A DNA stretch of 64,000 bases from Pithys albifrons albifrons. Its lineage: Eukaryota; Chordata; Aves; Passeriformes; Thamnophilidae. The notes beneath the pieces were generated by a model that was not told where the DNA came from, did not search any database, and saw nothing but the letters and a program-made list of their open reading frames with translations. Below, one piece after another: positions 60,881-64,000 of this stretch. Position 1 is the first letter of the stretch. Each line of letters opens with the position of its first letter. The stretch lies in the NCBI RefSeq assembly GCF_047495875.1, contig NC_092465.1, positions 4,612,160-4,676,159 of the forward strand. Reading direction: 5' to 3'. A program made the translations under genes and the position numbers.

Positions 60881-61309
60881 CAAGGTCAGGGATGAGATTA
60901 ATTTCTTCAGTTCAAGTTATATTCTTGGTGCTTGTTTAAATATATGACCACAAAAACCTTAAAACAAACAGGAAGAGGCTTGAGAAGGCCTGAGAAGAAA
61001 CAAGAATAGCAGTTGGAATTTTCTCTAAGGTTATGGGATGAGGTATAGAGTACTGCATTTCCAGGTACTAAGAACTGTAAATGAGGATCTTGCAACCCAG
61101 AAATGATGCACACAATCCTATAGGCTACCATTATATATGTCATCACTAAATTAAAAAAGGCACTACCAAGTGACTTCTCAAAGACCTGACCCAGGATGGG
61201 AGTTGGGAGGAACATCAAATCTGCAAGAGGCTGCCTCAGGAAAAGTGTCTTTGGGTGTCTAATTCCTTCTGTAAAGTACTGCAAAAGGCAGCTCAACTTC
61301 ACAGAGCCC
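60881..61309. other. Unique sequence, nothing recognised
   Basis: A minus-strand open frame at 60907-61302 is unsupported. Confidence 0.4.
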
Positions 61310-61372
61310 TACCATGGGGTGGATGGGACCTTAAATATCATGAAGTTCCAACCCCACTGCCATGGGCAGGGA
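61310..61372 (-). mobile_element. Short CR1 LINE 3' fragment
   Basis: GGATGGGACCTTAAATATCA, AGTTCCAACCCCACTGCC and ATGGGCAGGGATTT are the last ~60 bp of CR1 in reverse orientation; the octamer tail is lost. Confidence 0.85.
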
Positions 61373-62474
61373 TTTAATCTTGAAGGATTTTTTTAATTTC
61401 CACACATTTTTTTATAAATAATCGTAAAAACCTGGACTACAGAACCTTAGAGTACAGTGTTAAATGTGAAACATCTAAACACAGAGACAGGGTTTCTAAG
61501 TACTAATCAAAAATACTACATTTTAAGAGATAAAGCCTACTAAAAATAGACTTTACAAGGAAGAGGTCTGATTTTCTATCCAGTGCCCTTTACCCATGAA
61601 CATGTTGAAGCAAGTCCCATTTAGCTGAAAAGCATTATTAATGACAAAGTACACAGCAGAGGAACTTTAATCCTTTCTTTTTTTTTTTCAAATCTGCAGA
61701 GAAGTTAAGTCATCTATATGTGGAAATTGTTCCTTACAAGTTTTGGGAAACATGGACTTGTGACAGCTGAAGTGACCATGTGGTTTGCTCAATTGACCTG
61801 GATGTCTACAAACCACTTCTTTCTTTCCATGTGGAAGGAAGTGGCTGAACAAAACCCCTACACTCCGTAGGCAGACTTTGGAGCTGATTAGTCAGCCATA
61901 CACTTAAGTCTATTAATACACAGCACTATTACCATGGTAGCAGGTTAAAGTTAGAAGTAACTAGATTTGAATAATTTAAATACGCTAAAAATACCAACTT
62001 CTGAGCTTAAGTGGTTCTATTTGTCACCCATAATGACAATTGCTACCTATGTTGGAAAGTCTCCTTAGAAAACTCATCCTCAGCACATGCACTGAGTTCT
62101 CCCATCTATGTGCTCATACTGCAAAATCTGTGCCACACAATTCCACTTGCAGACACCAGGACCAATAGTTTTGTTTCAGGCAGCTTGATTCCTATCATAA
62201 ACCAATAACCAGATAATTGGAAGAGGGTTGAATAGATGCAGCTTGGTTCACTATGGCCCAACAGGGAAGTTGGCCTCTAAAGGAATCCAAGTAAAATTTC
62301 AGAAGTTTCTCCTTTCCCACATGCTTATATCTACACAGAGATTGCAGAAAAAAATTTAATACATTTAGACTTAAAAAGGGATTTTGCAATTTAAGTGTAT
62401 GGTAACCTACAAAAGACATAAGGAATGATAAACCATATTGCCCTATCATTTAATAATATTGACCTCCCTTGGGG
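61373..62474. other. Unique sequence, nothing recognised
   Basis: A T run near 61677-61689. No repeat family or gene recognised. Confidence 0.45.
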
Positions 62475-62570
62475 AAAAAAAAAACACGCCAAAAACAAAA
62501 ACAAGAAAAACACAAAGCCCCACCCTCAAACAAAACAAAACACAGCAACCCAAACCATAAAAATTAAAAC
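62475..62570 (+). repeat. A/C-rich low-complexity tract
   Basis: Ten A, then irregular CACGCC/AAAAAC/CAAACAAAAC units with almost no T or G. Same class as the tracts at 2.7, 3.0, 37.7 and 44.1 kb. Confidence 0.8.
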
Positions 62571-64000
62571 TGGGGTTCATAAAGGTGGTAAATAAAGTAT
62601 CTCCTCTACATCAGTTTGCCAAAGCACAAACCAAATGTAGCCCAAAGTTTGTTCTGGAACTCCTGACTGGGTGCTCCAGACTGGCTAAATTAATGCAGTG
62701 TCAATCCCAATCAATCCAACCCACTCAAGTGAAATCATGCAGGTGCATTAGTGTTTGATAGCAATGGGAGAGAGACAGAGCTCATGGTTAACAAAAAAAT
62801 CAAAAAGAATTTCTATCTGTATTTAGCACAGACATTGTATTCAAGATCATAGCTAATTGTATTCATTTCTTAATTAAAAAAAATCTAACAGGGAACATTA
62901 AACATATTGCTCTTTCATCCTTCAATATGTAAGTTATAGATGCAGGCTACTGGTAGGAGTCTTCTCAAAGATGTGGCTGTAGGCCATGCAGGTGCAAGGG
63001 GAAATGACCATTTTAACATCTAGTGATTACAACTACAAATTTACCTATCAGTTCACCCAGCTGGGAAGCTGATCTAATGGACACTGGATTGAAAAGTTTA
63101 AAAGAGAAGGAAAGAAAAATGCATAGTATAGGAGAATATCTGTTTAGCTCTATAGTTTACTATAATTTGGGAATGGACAAGATTTTTCACCTAGAGGATT
63201 AAAAATGCCCTTTTTTATTTTTATGCCAACTCTACAGAAATTAAAATGTTTTTATTTGCAACATTCCTCCTTCCAATCCACCTAGTCCAAGTCTTTCCTC
63301 CTGGTGAGACCACAAAGTTATGGATAGATAGAACTGCATTTATTTTGACTGTAAGAACCAATCCAACTCTCCCACAGTGATTTTCTCCCAGTACCAACAG
63401 AATTGATTTTGTATAGCCTGGAACATATTGTCTCTCATATACACACATAAGGGTGGCCTTGCAGACGATGAGGAAAAGCTTTGATGAACAAAATCATGTG
63501 GGGAAATTTCATCTGCAGCACCTTCTTTTCTGTGAGACCCCAAAAATGGCCAAAGGGAAATGCATGACTCAGGCCCCACTTCTGACAACATTTTGTTGGC
63601 ATTGTTTTTCTGGAAGGAGAGAAAGGAATGAGGCAGCATCATGGTTTTGGCAGAGCAGAGACACAGCCAATGGTCTGATGGATCTGCAAAGGTCTGATCA
63701 TCTGGATGCAGCTCTGTCTACCTGTCTCTCCCAGGTCCTTAGGGGCAGAGCAATCCTTTTTTTGGTGGGATAACAGCAAGAACTGACTGGCCCACAATGA
63801 AATGACTGCTTTGCCTGTGCCAGGCTGCCCCCAGTGCAGACATGGGTGGGAGGCAGCAGAACTGTGGTCCTGGCAGGTACAGACCCTGCCTGGCTAAATA
63901 TTGAGTTCTCTTAAAATTATGTCACCACACACAACAGGAACAGAAGACTAATTAGGAAACAGGGCTGCATCAAGAAGATTCCAGAAGGGATTTTAAAGAT
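62571..64000. other. Unique sequence, nothing recognised
   Basis: Opposing open frames at 63340-63642 (minus) and 63453-63773 (plus) are unsupported. No repeat family or gene recognised. Confidence 0.45.

Noticed and set aside
1..64000. CRISPR arrays, bacterial operons, phage or integrated virus genes
   Set aside because: No spaced identical direct repeats, no long open frames, no ribosome-binding-site spacing, and no reverse transcriptase, gag or env-like reading frame; the repeats present are vertebrate LINEs and SINEs.

Overview
The window looks like a gene-poor stretch of an avian (or at least sauropsid) nuclear genome. The main evidence is the repeats. There are ten CR1 LINE fragments of several subfamilies, mostly the 3' ends with remnants of the ATTCTATG tail that CR1 carries in birds. 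Worn MIR-like and older amniote SINE relics also occur. I see no L1, Alu or B1 type elements. Base composition is AT-rich and CpG-poor by eye, with a few sharp exceptions. No protein-coding gene can be supported. The longest open frames are about 150 codons, lie on both strands, resemble no family I recognise, and several fall inside repeats. The window may be intergenic or lie inside a very long intron; the sequence does not say which.

Layout. 0-9.8 kb: a possible DNA-transposon end, one CR1, A/C-rich simple tracts, a tRNA-like SINE head and a CpG-bearing patch near 7.8-8.3 kb. 9.88-10.23 kb: the most notable object, a compact retroposon on the minus strand. It has a 5S rRNA-derived head, a CpG-rich body of about 180 bp made almost entirely of nested hairpins, a short (AC)n tail, and an 18-bp direct repeat on each side matching at 17 of 18 bases. 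10-19 kb: unique AT-rich DNA with several homeodomain/POU-motif-rich patches that look like candidate conserved noncoding elements, a (GT)n(AT)n microsatellite, a CR1 fragment and an old SINE. 19-34 kb: mostly unique AT-rich sequence with three local structures: a 37-bp tandem pair, a 70-bp tandem duplication at 68/70 identity, and one short exon-like segment. 34-50 kb: a cluster of CR1 fragments (three plus-strand 3' ends between 39 and 43.3 kb), A/C-rich tracts and an ancient CR1 at 44.5 kb. 50-64 kb: the longest CR1, a homeodomain-rich patch, a 51-bp tandem duplication, MIR-type relics, a G-rich tract and little else.

Nothing here forms a gene pathway. The window is best read as a TE-bearing desert with scattered candidate regulatory islands and one unusual 5S-headed short retroposon. 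All family calls are pattern recognition from the sequence; no database was searched.
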